Part shown: in pieces, positions 1 to 8,043 of the stretch
Layout of the letters: every line of letters starts with the position of its first letter
Numbering within the stretch: position 1 is the first letter of the stretch
Assembly: GCA_910576325.1 (NCBI GenBank)
Contig: CAJTIM010000033.1
Location: forward strand, 1 to 38,364
DNA: 38,364 nt
Origin: Clostridia bacterium
Lineage (GTDB): Bacteria; Bacillota; Clostridia; Lachnospirales; Lachnospiraceae
Direction of reading: 5' to 3'
Translations under genes and position numbers: made by a program
Notes under the pieces: generated by a model
Databases searched by the model: none
Seen by the model: the letters and a program-made list of their open reading frames with translations, nothing else
What the model was told of the DNA's origin: nothing

Positions 1-157
1 CTCTGTTATCTGTGATACAACTGGGGAATTATGTTTTAGTAATCCACAACCCAAAAGCACTTGGCAGTTATACTGGAAAGTTATCCACTTTTTACACTAA
101 AGCAATGACGAAACAGAAATTTTATTTTCTCTGTTTTGTCCAAAAATCAATGTGCCC

Positions 158-316
158 TTAACGGGGTGCTGAACAGTTACCACAAATGTAGCATTTATTA
201 TGGAAATCCTTTATCAGCCTCGCTACAACATCCGGTTTTTCATAACTTCCATTGTTTTTGCCGGCTTCTGCCGCAAGAGAAACCGGCGCCGGAAAGGATC
301 TCTCTATCTTAACCAT
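158..316 (-). pseudogene. Truncated Septu PtuB-like HNH endonuclease (N-terminal fragment)
   Basis: A 52-codon reading frame starts with MVKIERSFPAP and continues to KDFHNKCYIC, which I recognise as the N-terminus of the TIGR02646/PtuB family of HNH nucleases that pair with PtuA ATPases. It has a strong ribosome binding site (GGGAGG, 7 bases before ATG) and its start overlaps the end of the ATPase gene by 8 bases, so translation was coupled. Family members are normally about 200 residues or more and carry the HNH motif after the first Cys pair. Here the frame leaves the family just after CYIC, runs into GNCSAPR and stops. No HNH or later motifs appear in any frame down to base 1. I infer a deletion or rearrangement that removed the nuclease domain. 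Family assignment is from memory of the conserved N-terminus. Confidence 0.65.
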
Positions 317-1562
317 GAATATCCTCCCTGTTAGAAAGCTCCAGCTTCAACTGCTGATATTCTGTTGTGATTCCTAATGCAAGATAATCCGGAATTTCAT
401 CCAGAAACATTTCCAGGTTTGCAATTTCTTCAAAGTCGTCGTCGGTTAAATGCGCTTTCTTGACCAATTCCTGATAACGTCCAAATTTCTCCTTTAATTT
501 ATCAGACAATACATCTGCTTTGAAGTATCCTTCTACGATTCCGTCATAGGGAATATCTGTCAAACCATTTTTCACTAATAAATGCTGCTCCAGATCATAA
601 ATCACCACTTGCTCCAGACTGTTTAAGATAAAAGGCGAATGAGTGGTAACAATGAACTGAATGTTTGGAAACAGGGTGGTTAAAAGTCCCAGGATCTTTT
701 TCTGGAGTTCCAAATGAAGGTGTGTCTCTATCTCATCGATCAAAACAATCCCTGGCATATTGTATTGAAATTTCCGCCCTGTCTGCTTTTCCATGCGCAT
801 CATCAGGTCTACCACAATGTCTAACGCCGCTGCGTAGCCGCTGGACAGGGTATTAAAATCATATTCCTCCTTTTCCGGCTCTTTGATACTGAACCGGAAA
901 GTTTCTTCATCAAATTCCAGTTTGAGATGTTCATTTTCGAAAAGATTCCGTAAAAGGGATTCAAAACTATCAAACCATTGCCGGATGCCTTCTGCCTTTT
1001 CCTGCTTTCCACCGGTCTGTGACAATGCCTGAGTCATTTTCAAATCCAGAAGGTATTTTACAAAATCCTTTCGAGGATTTTCATAGATGGAATAATTCTC
1101 TTTCAGCTCCACCTTCTCCACGTGCTTCGGTATCTCAGCCATGAAAACCCGCTCCGCCCTATAGTAAGCAATAAGAAATTCACCGGCTTCAAATGACGGG
1201 TGTATCTCATCATACGGACAGTTTAATTCGACTGTAAATCCATTTTTTATTTCTTCAACTATTTGTTCATATTTCTCTACTTCCTTTTTCTGTTTTAAAA
1301 TTTCTTCCGGTTTACCTTGTTTTTCTAATGTCTTTAATAACTTTCTCTCAGCTAACAGAACATTTTCATTACATACTAATTTATTGGTGAGCGCAAGCTG
1401 ATTTAAATACCAGGCCAGCCCGTCCAGTATGGTTGTCTTTCCACTTCCGTTTTTACCTGTGAAAATCAGATGTTTTCTATTCTCGCTTGACAGAGGAATC
1501 TCAATCCGGCTTAGATTTCTGACCTTTTCTAAAATTAGCTTTGTAATAAATACATCCTTCAT
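309..1562 (-). CDS. PtuA-like AAA/ABC-type ATPase (Septu defence)
   Basis: A 417-residue SMC/OLD-like ATPase. Walker A GKNGSGKTT is at residues 36-44, a signature-like LSSGY at about 239-243, Walker B IVLIDEIETH at about 272-281, and the switch histidine in THSPF at about 307-311. A helical insertion rich in Lys/Glu lies at about 70-110. No TOPRIM domain follows, unlike OLD nucleases. The start MKDVFITK was chosen because GGGAGG lies just upstream; a longer frame reaches further but has no SD. The gene overlaps a PtuB-like HNH remnant, the arrangement of Septu anti-phage systems, where PtuA forms the ATPase oligomer and PtuB supplies the nuclease. No reverse transcriptase lies next to it, so a retron-linked PtuAB is unlikely. 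With PtuB truncated, the system is probably inactive. Confidence 0.75.
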   Translation of the reverse strand: MKDVFITKLILEKVRNLSRIEIPLSSENRKHLIFTGKNGSGKTTILDGLAWYLNQLALTNKLVCNENVLLAERKLLKTLEKQGKPEEILKQKKEVEKYEQIVEEIKNGFTVELNCPYDEIHPSFEAGEFLIAYYRAERVFMAEIPKHVEKVELKENYSIYENPRKDFVKYLLDLKMTQALSQTGGKQEKAEGIRQWFDSFESLLRNLFENEHLKLEFDEETFRFSIKEPEKEEYDFNTLSSGYAAALDIVVDLMMRMEKQTGRKFQYNMPGIVLIDEIETHLHLELQKKILGLLTTLFPNIQFIVTTHSPFILNSLEQVVIYDLEQHLLVKNGLTDIPYDGIVEGYFKADVLSDKLKEKFGRYQELVKKAHLTDDDFEEIANLEMFLDEIPDYLALGITTEYQQLKLELSNREDIHG

Positions 1563-1628
1563 CTTATCCTCCCGAAATGCAATCTGCCAATGAATGCAAC
1601 CCTGCTTATCCAAAACTGTACTAGTCCG

Positions 1629-1634
1629 ATTATA
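1629..1634 (-). promoter_or_regulatory. Extended -10 promoter for the PtuA-like gene
   Basis: On the minus strand the sequence TGTTATAAT (TGn plus a perfect TATAAT) lies about 67 bases upstream of the chosen ATPase start. No good -35 is seen at 16-18 bases, as is common for extended -10 promoters. The position also argues against the longer ATPase start. Confidence 0.45.
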
Positions 1635-1714
1635 ACATACCCTCCTCCAAAAAACCATCCAAATTATTACAATTCAGAAAAGTATTATTTATGTAATTAC
1701 AATGTGCGGTTAAT

Positions 1715-1764
1715 ATAATAAATCAAATTCACCGGGCAGCGATTCCGAATCTTACTGCCCGGTG
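1715..1764 (-). terminator. Hairpin terminator after the LytTR/DUF3021 operon
   Basis: Perfect 10-bp stem CACCGGGCAG/CTGCCCGGTG (1730-1739 with 1755-1764). On the minus strand it is followed by a T/A-rich stretch (TTTGATTTATTAT). It lies just downstream of the DUF3021 gene. Confidence 0.6.
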
Positions 1765-1810
1765 AAATCTTGTGGCTAAAGTTTTTCAGGCAGTACTTGG
1801 AAGTCCCTCG

Positions 1811-2302
1811 CTAAAACAGGCTTCCGGGGCTTTCTTCCTTCGCCTTCAGCCGTTCCAATGCTTCTGCCATTCGTCTGTTCTCTTCCTTCTCTTTTTTAAC
1901 CGTTACCAGATACCCGCCCAAAGCGGAGATTCCAAAGCAGAGAAGAAACATTCCCCAGGGCTGCCACATGGTGACCGGAAACCAGTGGAATACTGCTACA
2001 AATACGGCTATTATGATAACGATTCCTGTCATCATACACAGAATCCGCAGCCAGGGCGCCATTTTCCGGATCAGGGCGTCCGTAAAAAATACAAAGCGGA
2101 GAGCCACAATGAAAATGGCTATCATGAAAAACTGAAAAACAACCTCCACCGGAATCCCTTCATTTCCAAGGGCAAACATTGCGGAAAATCCCTTTGCGGA
2201 AGCTCCAAATGTAAGGCAGAACAGATTGATCACTGCCATTGTAAACCCAAATATCAATAATACCTGTGCCAGATAATCTAAGATACTTCTCTTCTCTTCC
2301 AT
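1811..2302 (-). CDS. DUF3021 family membrane protein
   Basis: A 163-residue protein with four predicted hydrophobic segments (about residues 10-32, 50-75, 82-105 and 112-132) and a charged C-terminal tail rich in Lys/Glu. The size, four-helix topology and position directly after a LytTR-domain regulator match the DUF3021 family, which is usually encoded with a LytTR partner and probably acts as its membrane partner or modulator. The start has an AGGAG ribosome binding site inside the end of the upstream gene, with one base between the stop and this start. The precise function of the family is not established. Confidence 0.8.
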   Translation of the reverse strand: MEEKRSILDYLAQVLLIFGFTMAVINLFCLTFGASAKGFSAMFALGNEGIPVEVVFQFFMIAIFIVALRFVFFTDALIRKMAPWLRILCMMTGIVIIIAVFVAVFHWFPVTMWQPWGMFLLCFGISALGGYLVTVKKEKEENRRMAEALERLKAKEESPGSLF

Positions 2303-2303
2303 T

Positions 2304-2744
2304 TTATTTCACTCCTAATCTTTTTTTCAATTCCTCCGCATACTGTCTGGAGGCGATAATCTGCTCGCCGCCTGTCATGGTAATGCGGATCCTTCGGTTG
2401 ATGTCCGCCTTTAGGGTGCGGATGCTCTTAAGGTGGATGAGGAAGGACTTGCTCACGCGGAAAAAGCCGTATTCTTCCAATTGCTGCTCCAGTTCATACA
2501 GGCGGAAATCGGATTCGTATACTTCATCCCGGGTATAGATGAAGCATTTTCTGTCCACGCTCTCGATGTATACAATCTGCGCAATATCCAGGAAATGAAT
2601 TTCGTCATCCTTTTTTGCTGTCAGTTGATGGTCCATCATCCGCAGAGTTGCCAGGATCTTTTCCACATCGGGGGTCAGCTGGCGGCATGTGATAGAAATG
2701 TTCAAATCCTCTGCCTGGTCATCCACATGTATTTCAATATTCAA
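2304..2744 (-). CDS. LytTR-domain transcriptional regulator
   Basis: A 146-residue protein without a receiver domain. The C-terminal two thirds (about 45-146) form a LytTR DNA-binding domain: IHFLDIAQIVYIESVDRK, then FRVSKSFLIHLKSI, then the family ending near GGEQIIASRQYAEELKK. Stand-alone LytTR proteins paired with DUF3021 proteins typically control their own operon. The start is preceded by a near-perfect AAGGAGGTG site. The gene is first of a two-gene operon. Confidence 0.88.
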   Translation of the reverse strand: MNIEIHVDDQAEDLNISITCRQLTPDVEKILATLRMMDHQLTAKKDDEIHFLDIAQIVYIESVDRKCFIYTRDEVYESDFRLYELEQQLEEYGFFRVSKSFLIHLKSIRTLKADINRRIRITMTGGEQIIASRQYAEELKKRLGVK

Positions 2745-2778
2745 GGCTTCACCTCCTTGGGTTCAATCGTTGAGATTT

Positions 2779-2806
2779 ATTATATCCGAAAGGGAGCGTT
2801 TCACAA
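2779..2806 (-). promoter_or_regulatory. Promoter of the LytTR/DUF3021 operon
   Basis: Minus-strand TTGTGA, 16-base spacer and a perfect TATAAT, about 35 bases upstream of the LytTR gene start. A LytTR binding site may overlap it but none could be assigned with confidence. Confidence 0.5.
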
Positions 2807-2995
2807 GAGGATCGCACCCAGGGTGCCATATTTTCTGCATAACCTGCCATCCTCCCGGCTTTTTGGGAAATCAACAGCAATAGTTATAAATCACAATTTT
2901 TATATTATCAGAAAATCACAAAACAGGAGTGCGGGAATCTGACGAGTCCTAAAATAGAGCGCATCATTCAGATTATTTGTGCTGCAATGGCGATA

Positions 2996-3032
2996 AACAA
3001 AAAAAATCCGCAAAACAAACCCTTTTGCGGAT
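2996..3032 (-). terminator. Intrinsic terminator of the HAD phosphatase gene
   Basis: Perfect 10-bp stem ATCCGCAAAA/TTTTGCGGAT with a 7-base loop, followed on the minus strand by a run of eight T. Located about 45 bases after the HAD stop codon. Confidence 0.88.
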
Positions 3033-3074
3033 ATGGAAAAAAATGCACAGATGGGATTGCCTGGCCCGGAAAGG

Positions 3075-3953
3075 CTAAATGCCAGGATAGGATCGCTTTA
3101 ACAGCTCCTCAATGGTATAGGCCACCCCTAACTCCACATTGGACTTTGTAATGTATTTTGCGGCTTTTTTGAGAGCTGAATCCGCATTTTCCATAGCTAT
3201 GGTTGCTCCAAAGTCCATGGACAGCATGGATTCGTCGTTGCGGCTGTCGCCGAAGGCCATGACCTCCTCCGTCCGGTAGCCCAGTGATTCGATGTATGCT
3301 TTCAGAACCGGCCCCTTCTGAGCACGGATGTCCGTAATCTCCAGGTTGGTCGGAAAGGAGGAGGAAACGGCAATACCGTTATGCTCTGCGAGCTCCTTGT
3401 CAATTTGAGCGAGCATTTCCCTGTCGTCGGAAAAGAGGAAAAGCTTGTACACCGGCACTCCGGCATCCTTTAGCTCCTGAAAATCCTTTACTACTTTTGT
3501 GGTATCCATCCGCTGGTCAAACATTTGGGCCTTTTGAAGCTCACTTATGCTGAGTTGGGAAAAATAGGAGTTCAAACGTGATACGGTCTGTTTTTCTATT
3601 TCTTCGTAAGTACCAATCTGATAATCATACTCATCTGTGCCGAATATAACGGATACGGGATACTTTTGCAGAATATCATAAACCTCACCGCACAGCTCCA
3701 TGCTTATGGGAACCTGGCTTACGATCTCCTGCCTGCTGTTGCGAACCTCAGCGCCGCTGGACAGGATATAATCGCACGTCAGATCCACACCCTCCAGTTC
3801 CTTCATCACGCCGCGGTAATTTCTTCCGGTGGTGATGATAAAACGGATTCCTGCTTTACAGGCCCGTTTGACGGCCGCCAGTGTCTCAGGGGCTATTTTG
3901 CTGTCACTTCCGAATAAGGTTCCGTCCAGATCGCTTGCGATTACTTTTATCAT
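3075..3953 (-). CDS. Cof-type HAD-superfamily hydrolase (subfamily IIB)
   Basis: A 292-residue HAD phosphatase. The nucleophile motif DLDGTLF has Asp8 and Asp10, motif II is the TTGRN region at about 40, and motif IV AFGDSRNDESML sits at about residue 240. The large C2 cap between motifs II and III is typical of the Cof/YkrA/YidA group, which dephosphorylates sugar phosphates and related metabolites. The start MIKVIASD was preferred over an upstream ATG because AGAGG lies 8 bases before it and the upstream ATG overlaps a TATAAT box. It appears monocistronic, with its own promoter and terminator. The substrate cannot be told from sequence. Confidence 0.85.
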   Translation of the reverse strand: MIKVIASDLDGTLFGSDSKIAPETLAAVKRACKAGIRFIITTGRNYRGVMKELEGVDLTCDYILSSGAEVRNSRQEIVSQVPISMELCGEVYDILQKYPVSVIFGTDEYDYQIGTYEEIEKQTVSRLNSYFSQLSISELQKAQMFDQRMDTTKVVKDFQELKDAGVPVYKLFLFSDDREMLAQIDKELAEHNGIAVSSSFPTNLEITDIRAQKGPVLKAYIESLGYRTEEVMAFGDSRNDESMLSMDFGATIAMENADSALKKAAKYITKSNVELGVAYTIEELLKRSYPGI

Positions 3954-3981
3954 GGGTTTTCCTCTCTTTCCTTTCGCTGTC

Positions 3982-3987
3982 ATTATA
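3982..3987 (-). promoter_or_regulatory. -10 box of the HAD gene
   Basis: Perfect TATAAT on the minus strand, 29 bases upstream of the chosen start. The -35 is weak (TGTATA at 17 bases). A TTGACT lies farther upstream and might form an alternative promoter. Confidence 0.4.
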
Positions 3988-4096
3988 TCTGCTCAATCCT
4001 ATCATATACATTGATGTAAAGTCAATAACCCTGGTTATATGTTTATTGAGACGGCGGCGGAGAGGCTGAACTAAAAGGTGAATGAGTTGGCGATGC

Positions 4097-4163
4097 ATGA
4101 AAAAGAAAAATGATGAAAGAATTTACCCGGATACTGAAGCCCAGGCATATTCTTTCATCATTT
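4097..4163 (-). terminator. Long-stem terminator of the mutarotase-like gene
   Basis: Perfect 15-bp stem AAATGATGAAAGAAT/ATTCTTTCATCATTT (4108-4122 with 4149-4163), a 26-base loop that can fold further, then TTTCTTTTTC on the minus strand. The stem is longer than typical intrinsic terminators. Confidence 0.65.
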
Positions 4164-4205
4164 GTAGTTCTGACATATGAAACCATTTCCTGTAAGTTTC
4201 AGCGT

Positions 4206-4853
4206 TTAATTGTGATATCCTATCCGCTGAATATGCTTATGATGAAGCCCTGTGATCCAGTCCACGTCGTCGGTGTACCAGCTCATGATCTCCAGCATCC
4301 TTGTCTCCCAGGCAATGGTGTTCTGACGGCTTTCTTCGGTTTCCTCGGTTTCCATTGTAATGTCGATCTCGTTGTATCCGAAAATATAGTCTCCGGCATT
4401 CCAGATGGAAAAGTTGCTGTCGGGGCCCTGGGTGACTTTTCCGTTTCTTGCTTCAGCCAGTCTGTCGTGGCGCAGCTTGTATTCCTCCTGCATTCCCGGC
4501 TTTAGCTTTGTTACAAATACACGGTGGCGTATCAGCTCTTTATTTTCCCGGACAACGCCGAAGTCTTCATACATCAGGCGCATAGGTTCTCCCGGGGTGG
4601 AGATCCAGGAAAAGGTGTCCCCCATGATTTTCTCCAGCTTGTGAAAATCCTCCCAGTCCTTTTCCGATATGGTTACGCCGTCCGGTGTCTCACAGTAGCC
4701 GAATACCTTGTCCCCAATATTCCAAAGGCTGAAATTCCGTATGCCGATTCGGTCAAGAACTTCCACCAGAGGCTTCCATGCCTCTCCTAATTTCTGCCTG
4801 TAAGCATTGAAGCAGCCAGGCTGAATCCGCATTGCAACTGCATGTCTTTCCAT
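4206..4853 (-). CDS. Tandem-duplicated L-rhamnose mutarotase-like protein
   Basis: A 215-residue protein made of two copies of the RhaM/DUF718 dimeric alpha-beta-barrel fold. The first half (about 1-107) opens with RHAVAMRIQPG and contains NFSLWNIGDKVFGYCE. The second (about 108-215) opens with RHRVFVTKLKPG and contains NFSIWNAGDYIFGYNE. E. coli RhaM, which interconverts rhamnose anomers, is a single domain of about 104 residues using a Tyr/His pair in YxxRH. The C-terminal half keeps this as EYKLRHD, while the N-terminal half has AYRQKLG, so its His is lost. I infer one working and one structural half. No rhamnose operon is nearby. The SD is GGAGG, with a family-1 repeat just upstream. Confidence 0.75.
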   Translation of the reverse strand: MERHAVAMRIQPGCFNAYRQKLGEAWKPLVEVLDRIGIRNFSLWNIGDKVFGYCETPDGVTISEKDWEDFHKLEKIMGDTFSWISTPGEPMRLMYEDFGVVRENKELIRHRVFVTKLKPGMQEEYKLRHDRLAEARNGKVTQGPDSNFSIWNAGDYIFGYNEIDITMETEETEESRQNTIAWETRMLEIMSWYTDDVDWITGLHHKHIQRIGYHN

Positions 4854-4872
4854 TGTAATATCCTCCTATTTT

Positions 4873-4990
4873 AAGTCGCTGCGCGACAGCACTAAAGGGT
4901 AAAGTCGCTTCGACACACCTGTGATGAGAGTAACTTTCATTCGATAGGACACTCATAAAAGTTCCTCTCGTGCGCCTTTACGACTTTACC
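4873..4990 (-). repeat. Family-1 palindromic repeat, copy 1
   Basis: Near full-length copy. It has a small GTCGC-TGC-GCGAC palindrome next to the SD of the mutarotase-like gene, then a long imperfect hairpin bounded by AAAGTCGC and GCGACTTT. The internal 28-codon minus-strand frame begins MSVLSNESYSH. Confidence 0.9.
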
Positions 4991-4995
4991 GGTAT

Positions 4996-5112
4996 AGTCG
5001 CTGCGCGACGGCACTAAAGGGTAAAGTCGCTTCGACACACCTGTGATGAGAGTAACTTTCATTCGATAGGACACTCATAAAAGTTCCTCTCGTGCGCCTT
5101 TGCGACTTTACC
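4996..5112 (-). repeat. Family-1 palindromic repeat, copy 2
   Basis: Tandem neighbour of copy 1, nearly identical to it. This copy and the next are separated by only a few bases (GTAT-like). Confidence 0.9.
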
Positions 5113-5117
5113 AGTAT

Positions 5118-5222
5118 AGTCGCTGCGCGACGGCACTAAAGGGCAAAGCCGCTTCGACGCACCTGTAATGAGAGAAACTTTTATTCGAAAGGGCACTCAT
5201 AAAAGTTCCTCTCGTGCGCCTT
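5118..5222 (-). repeat. Family-1 palindromic repeat, copy 3, fused to the ilvA stop
   Basis: Third tandem copy. Its distal end is cut short: instead of the usual CTTTGCGACTTT it runs directly into the stop codon of ilvA, so the element's edge and the TAA share bases. Confidence 0.85.
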
Positions 5223-6432
5223 ACATCATCACATTCACCAGCTTGGGCCTGCATCCCATATCCTTGAGCTTATTGAAAATCCTGTTTTTATGCTCCGTTC
5301 CGAATGCCTCCACTGTGATGCGAAGCTCCACGCCCACATTTCGGTTTGTGCTGACAAACTGGTTGTGATCCAGTTTGATAACATTTGCCTGTTCCTTTGC
5401 GATAAGATCTGCGATCCGCACCAGTTCTCCCGGCTTGTCCGGCAGCAGGACGGATACGGTAAAGATTCGATCCCTCTGACGCAGACCAAACTGAACCACG
5501 GAGGACATGGTGATAATATCCATATTGCCGCCGCTTAAGATGGATACAATCTTCTTATTCTTCACATCCAGATGATTCAGTGCCGCCACGGTCAGAAGGC
5601 CGGAATTCTCCACTACCATCTTATGATTTTCCACCACATCCAGGAAGGCCACAATCAGCTCGTCGTCGGATACGGTGATAATATCATCCAGATTTTTCTG
5701 AATATAAGGGAAAATCTTCTCTCCCGGCGTCTTTACCGCCGTACCGTCCGCAATGGTATTTACGGCGGGAAGGGTGGTCACCTTTCCGTTTTTCAGAGAA
5801 ACCTGCATACAGTTTGCGCCGGCCGGCTCTACGCCGATGACCTTGATATTGGGATTCAGCATTTTTGCCAGGGTGGAAACGCCTGTGCAGAGTCCGCCTC
5901 CTCCGATGGGCACAAGGATATAATCTACCAGAGGAAGCTCCTTTACAATCTCCATAGCGATTGTACCCTGCCCCGTGGCTACGGCCGGATCGTCAAAGGG
6001 ATGAATAAAGGTGTAGCCCTCCTTTTTGGCCAGCTCGTAGGCATGGGCACAGGCTTCGTCGTACACATTTCCATAGAGTACTACCTCCGCCCCATAGCTC
6101 TTGGTCCGCTCCACCTTCATAAGCGGTGTTGTAGTCGGCATCACAATCACAGCCTTTACTCCAAATGCCTTAGCCGCATAAGCCACGCCCTGGGCGTGAT
6201 TTCCGGCGGAGGCGGTGATCAGTCCTTTTTCCCGTTCCTCCTCGGTCAGTGTGCTTATCTTGTAATAAGCTCCCCGGATCTTGTAAGCGCCCGTAAGCTG
6301 CATATTTTCCGGCTTCAGATACACCTTGTTTCCTGTCTGATTGCTGAAATACGCACTGTACAAAAGCTTTGTCTCGATTGCTACCTGTTTTACTACCTCT
6401 GAGGCTTCCTCAAATTTTTCTAATGTCAGCAT
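5221..6432 (-). CDS. ilvA: Threonine ammonia-lyase with ACT domain
   Basis: A 403-residue fold-type II PLP enzyme that deaminates threonine to 2-oxobutanoate, the entry to isoleucine synthesis or to propionate/energy metabolism. The PLP lysine is Lys51 in LTGAYKIRGAY, with SAGNHAQGVAY for phosphate and substrate contacts and the glycine loop GGGGLCTG. An ACT-like domain (about 325-403, starting DRIFTVSVLLPDKPGE) suggests allosteric control. The length matches the short TdcB/IlvA class rather than the about 510-residue E. coli IlvA. The SD AGGAG precedes the start. No other ilv genes are near, so catabolic or biosynthetic use is open. Confidence 0.92.
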   Translation of the reverse strand: MLTLEKFEEASEVVKQVAIETKLLYSAYFSNQTGNKVYLKPENMQLTGAYKIRGAYYKISTLTEEEREKGLITASAGNHAQGVAYAAKAFGVKAVIVMPTTTPLMKVERTKSYGAEVVLYGNVYDEACAHAYELAKKEGYTFIHPFDDPAVATGQGTIAMEIVKELPLVDYILVPIGGGGLCTGVSTLAKMLNPNIKVIGVEPAGANCMQVSLKNGKVTTLPAVNTIADGTAVKTPGEKIFPYIQKNLDDIITVSDDELIVAFLDVVENHKMVVENSGLLTVAALNHLDVKNKKIVSILSGGNMDIITMSSVVQFGLRQRDRIFTVSVLLPDKPGELVRIADLIAKEQANVIKLDHNQFVSTNRNVGVELRITVEAFGTEHKNRIFNKLKDMGCRPKLVNVMM

Positions 6433-6548
6433 TGGTCTGATACTCCTTTTCTAGTCTCTCTATCATAAATTACTTTACCGGAATGAACCGGCGGATAACA
6501 AGTCTGAATCTCCGTACGGTTTTTAACATGATCCGGTAAATGTAAATT

Positions 6549-7133
6549 TTATCTGTTTTCTCTGATGACGCGGCAGGGATTTCCGTATGCGACAGTATTG
6601 TCCGGAATATCCTTTGTGACAACACTTCCGGCTCCGATTACGACATTATCGCCGATTGTAATGCCCGGCAAAAGAATTGCTCCGCCGCCTATCCATACAT
6701 TGTTTCCTATCACAACGGGCGCAGTTCGGGTTTTGCAGAATGTAAAAGAGCCGTCTTCCTTTGGATTTCCGAAGCGGTCAGAGGCATTTGTGGGATGAAA
6801 TGCCGTATAAATCTGTACATTCGGCGCAATCAGCGCATTGTCACCAATACGAATGATGTTATCATCCAAAAATGTACAGTTCATATTTACCTCGCAATTA
6901 TTTCCAAAATAAACATTGATGCCGTAGTCAACATAAAACGGCGCGGTTATCCAGAGATTTTCTCCCTTTCCTCCCAGTAATTCATTCAAAATCCTGTCTT
7001 TTTCTTCCTTATCAGCGGAAGCGGTATTGTTGTAAGCTCTTGCCAAATCCTTGGCCTTGTGCCACTGTTCCAGTAATTCCGCATCGCCGCAGTCGTAAAG
7101 CTGCCCTGCCAGCATTTTTTCTCTTTCTGTCAT
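6549..7133 (-). CDS. Maa/LacA-type sugar O-acetyltransferase
   Basis: A 194-residue left-handed beta-helix acetyltransferase that moves acetyl from acetyl-CoA to a sugar hydroxyl. The N-terminal Mac domain is MTEREKMLAGQLYD. Hexapeptide repeats run from about residue 75 to the end, with the catalytic-type His in TAFHPTNASDR and the late coils NNVWIGGGAILLPG and VVIGAGSVVTKDIP. I chose the MTEREK start because it matches family N-termini and has GGAG 6-7 bases upstream. The longer frame overlaps the preceding gene and lacks an SD. It may be co-transcribed with the upstream small gene. Confidence 0.88.
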   Translation of the reverse strand: MTEREKMLAGQLYDCGDAELLEQWHKAKDLARAYNNTASADKEEKDRILNELLGGKGENLWITAPFYVDYGINVYFGNNCEVNMNCTFLDDNIIRIGDNALIAPNVQIYTAFHPTNASDRFGNPKEDGSFTFCKTRTAPVVIGNNVWIGGGAILLPGITIGDNVVIGAGSVVTKDIPDNTVAYGNPCRVIRENR

Positions 7134-7155
7134 AATCTGCTCCGTCGACCCGTAT

Positions 7156-7434
7156 TTAACGTTTTTTGACTGTCCATTCATCCGTCTGCGCCGCTCTTTT
7201 TGCATAGCAGCCACAGGGCATATCCCTCAATGCGCCTACGGAATGGTCCAAGTCGTATACAAATTTTAAGGAAACGATTTTTGCCTCTTCCATTGTATGG
7301 GTTCCGCCGCATAAAAACTGCCACATACCATCATCCTCATCATGGAATACATATAAAATCGGCTTTTCGCCGTCGAGCACATGGCTGCATACAATTGCTG
7401 CCGTATTTGGTAAATCATAAAATGGAAATTCCAT
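7156..7434 (-). CDS. Small DUF2185-like hypothetical protein
   Basis: A 92-residue acidic/aromatic protein. The pattern VLDGEKPILYVFHDEDDGMW followed by QFLCGGTHTMEEAKIVSLK resembles small Bacillota proteins, often annotated as DUF2185-like or as immunity-type proteins, in which a bound cofactor or partner is not known. No signal peptide or membrane segment. A good SD (AAAGGAG, 6 bases before ATG). It heads a pair with the acetyltransferase and sits at the edge of a run of immunity-like genes. Function is unassigned. Confidence 0.7.
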   Translation of the reverse strand: MEFPFYDLPNTAAIVCSHVLDGEKPILYVFHDEDDGMWQFLCGGTHTMEEAKIVSLKFVYDLDHSVGALRDMPCGCYAKRAAQTDEWTVKKR

Positions 7435-7510
7435 GCGGAGCTCCTTTCCTTAAATCGGATCTCTTTGATATATAACAATAAGTTCCTCGTCTGCTAAAGC
7501 AATTGAAAGA

Positions 7511-8032
7511 TTATACAATTGTAAAAACATCTCCCTCTTTCGCGCGCTCTATGTATTCTTTATATCCTGCAATAAAAAACGGAATATTATCTTCCCTGCC
7601 ATTCAATACGCGCCCTCTGACCTTTTCCCAAACCTTCATCTGAACGCGAAAATCCGGCAGGCCGGCAATTAAAACCGGCTGCTGCTCTTTTTCCAGCCAG
7701 AAATATTCTCCTCCGTAATTTCTTCGCGCCGTTTCAAAAATATAGCAGCCTATCATAGAAGTAATATTGTAAAGCTGATCCTCGTTCCACTCAAAATCAC
7801 TTAATTCCTCCAAAAGATCGTCAACTGCCGAAAGGCTTTCTATGGAATAATCTAAAGTTCCTTTTTCCACAAACGAAAAAGCCGGATTCTCATGGAAATT
7901 CTCCGCAAAATTGTCCGCCGTATGAATGATATCATCCAACAAAGATTTGTGCGGAGCCTCCTTTGCTTTTTCTTTCTTACGCTCCGTTGAGCCGGGCAAT
8001 ATGGATGAGGCAATTTTCTTGATATTCAACAT
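7511..8032 (-). CDS. Hypothetical protein, immunity-island type
   Basis: A 173-residue soluble protein that I cannot place in a named family. It has a basic N-terminal stretch (KKEKAKEAPHK), an acidic helical middle (LSAVDDLLEELSDFEW) and the ordered core GCYIFETARRNYGGEYFW followed by PVLIAGLPDF and NIPFFIAGYKEYIE. Such ordered globular proteins without catalytic motifs are common in polymorphic-toxin immunity islands, which fits its neighbours. The SD TAGGAG precedes the ATG. A family-1 repeat remnant begins 12 bases upstream of the start. Confidence 0.65.
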   Translation of the reverse strand: MLNIKKIASSILPGSTERKKEKAKEAPHKSLLDDIIHTADNFAENFHENPAFSFVEKGTLDYSIESLSAVDDLLEELSDFEWNEDQLYNITSMIGCYIFETARRNYGGEYFWLEKEQQPVLIAGLPDFRVQMKVWEKVRGRVLNGREDNIPFFIAGYKEYIERAKEGDVFTIV

Positions 8033-8043
8033 ATTTTCTCCTA

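Noticed and set aside
309..1658. Retron-associated PtuA instead of stand-alone Septu
   Set aside because: No reverse transcriptase or msr/msd-like region lies on either side within the window.
1772..2260. Plus-strand 162-codon ORF opposite DUF3021
   Set aside because: Antisense shadow of a real membrane protein gene; composition is unlike a protein.
4000..4040. MerR-type operator/promoter (TTGACT with long spacer) upstream of the HAD gene
   Set aside because: The dyad is short, no MerR gene is near, and a simple TATAAT box explains the start better.
5168..5368. Plus-strand ORF starting MRETFIRKGTH, also seen at 36318
   Set aside because: It is the other strand of the family-1 palindrome read into neighbouring DNA. 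It has no SD and its 3' part differs at each copy.
6474..6540. TTTACCGGA/TCCGGTAAA pairing between the acetyltransferase gene and ilvA, considered as a T-box or attenuator
   Set aside because: No T-box sequence, specifier loop or T-run. The 49-base loop has only weak inner pairing.
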